Source: Adineta vaga (Eukaryota; Rotifera). Taken from it: a stretch of 64,000 nucleotides of DNA. A program made the position numbers and the translations under genes. The notes under the pieces are model-generated. The model did no database searches. It worked only from the letters and a program-made list of their open reading frames with translations, and had not been told where the DNA came from. The DNA lies in contig CP075493.1 in NCBI GenBank assembly GCA_021613535.1, positions 1,674,001 through 1,738,000 of the forward strand, in the 5' to 3' direction. Below are positions 61,285-64,000 of the stretch, piece after piece (position 1 is the first letter of the stretch; each line of letters begins with the position of its first letter).

Positions 61285-61854
61285 ATACAATCAATGAAAG
61301 TTTGTGTTCTTCGTCAAATACTTCGAGTACCGTGGTTTTTGTTTTTCTGTTTACTCTGAGAAAACAATGATGTACAAAGACTTGCATTGAAAAACATTTC
61401 TCGTTGATAAATAAAAAGCAACAATGATATATTCTATGATCAATCATATATTATGCCGTTTTGTTTTGTTTTTTTCTTCAAGATCGTTTTGTTTCAAAGG
61501 ATCATTTTCTCACAAAACAGTTCACTTCCAAGTCAAAACAATAACGAGATAACAAAATGAAGAAGACGAACAAACAAGAAAATGATAGAACAAAACAAAA
61601 ATAGGAACTAGAAACTACGATACACCATTATCAATCTCTTCAAAACAAGTCCAACATGTTCGTTTATCTTGCTCATTCAATCGTGTAAAAGAAAAAAAAA
61701 CAAACAAACAAATAAGTATATAATCTCCAAATCATCTCTGTTGTTGAGATAACAATACACAAATACACAACATAAATAAGACTAAGAGAAGAAAAGAAAA
61801 GAAAAACGAATGTAGCGACAAATAAGTATTAAAAAGAAATTCTTTTTCTCTATC
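61285..61854. other. Convergent 3' flanks, no gene seen
   Basis: 570 bases between the receptor stop and the SEC61A stop (genes converge). It holds AT-rich UTR-like sequence with several AACAAA-type runs and no coding-like frame. Confidence 0.5.
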
Positions 61855-63502
<1,648 letters not shown>

Positions 63503-64000
63503 TGTTTTGTCTATAAGATTTCTACTTGATTCTAATGATGGTTGAAAAAGAAAAAGAAACTAAGAAAAGCAACTATCTATACCGTTTGCTCGCTTATTTT
63601 ATTCTATACAGATAGAACACAACGACACTAGTCGTCTTCCAATAAATACCAATGAAAGATTAACGCAACGTTGCAATCATATAGGAAACAGTGATGGCTA
63701 CTGACAACGTCACAATGCATGAATGTGTATGATAGATAATAGATGTCGCTCATTGTCAACTCCATATATTCTAACGTTCGTTATTGCAATACAATTTCTC
63801 AATCATTTTCAAATAATTATTTATTTTATTTCATAAAAAAAATTTGACTTTTACACAAAAAACTTTCGATTTCTTATTCATATTACGAACTACGATTATC
63901 TCGACTAAATCTTATACCCACACTATAAAAATAGAAAATATTGATTATTTATCCTTGGAATGAAAAAAAAAGAAGCAATGACGAATAAATATTCTAACAT
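63503..64000. other. Upstream flank of SEC61A, no gene seen
   Basis: About 500 bases to the window end. It contains a somewhat CpG-richer patch around 63590-63680 suited to the SEC61A promoter, then AT-rich sequence with no coding-like frame. Confidence 0.45.

Overview
The window is nuclear DNA of a small invertebrate animal. It is AT-rich (by eye roughly 70% A+T), gene-dense on both strands, and its genes are cut by many very short GT-AG introns of about 44-70 bases. The best guess is a bdelloid rotifer (Adineta/Rotaria type). That rests on intron size and base composition, a degraded F-box-type gene at the left end, a single-exon rhodopsin-like receptor of the kind expanded in rotifers, and a bacterial-type surface domain carried by an intronless secreted protein. 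This is inference; no species can be read from the sequence.

Layout. 0-8 kb: an F-box-type relic, a small membrane protein, an orphan, then a divergent pair, TRAP-alpha (SSR1, minus) and proteasome subunit alpha6 (PSMA6, plus), and a NIPA-type magnesium transporter. 8-16.8 kb: a gene-poor stretch of 8.7 kb, very long for this genome, with simple repeats, three CpG-richer patches and spliced 5' leader exons. It probably carries the promoters of the next gene, a secreted LRR-like single-pass membrane protein (16.8-19.2 kb). 20-24 kb: a ceramide-1-phosphate transfer protein homologue and a small secreted protein with a duplicated motif. 26.8-32 kb: an ARHGAP6/36-type RhoGAP, a short protein with a PP1-docking motif, and methylmalonyl-CoA epimerase. 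33-36 kb: three orphans, one with a GIN/DUF2807-type domain. 36-43.5 kb: three housekeeping genes on the minus strand, PPM1G, UBE2Z and EIF4B. 43.9-51.8 kb: a very long coiled-coil protein and an N-terminal-type RASSF protein. 52-54 kb: an orphan exon and a BNIP3-type mitophagy receptor. 54.6-59.1 kb: a tandem pair, a kinase-dead AK5-like pseudoenzyme followed by an intact two-domain adenylate kinase 5. 59.2-61.3 kb: a broken receptor pseudogene and its intact inverted paralogue. 61.8-63.5 kb: SEC61 alpha.

Most recognised genes are single-copy housekeeping genes with no operon logic. Neighbours are often divergent with 0.4-0.8 kb between starts, which suggests shared promoters. SSR1 and SEC61A belong to the same ER translocon but lie about 58 kb apart, so that is probably chance. 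The most interesting locus is the adenylate kinase pair: the two genes share the N-terminal domain and three intron positions, but one copy has lost the P-loop and NMP-binding signatures in both of its kinase-like halves while remaining an open, spliced reading frame.
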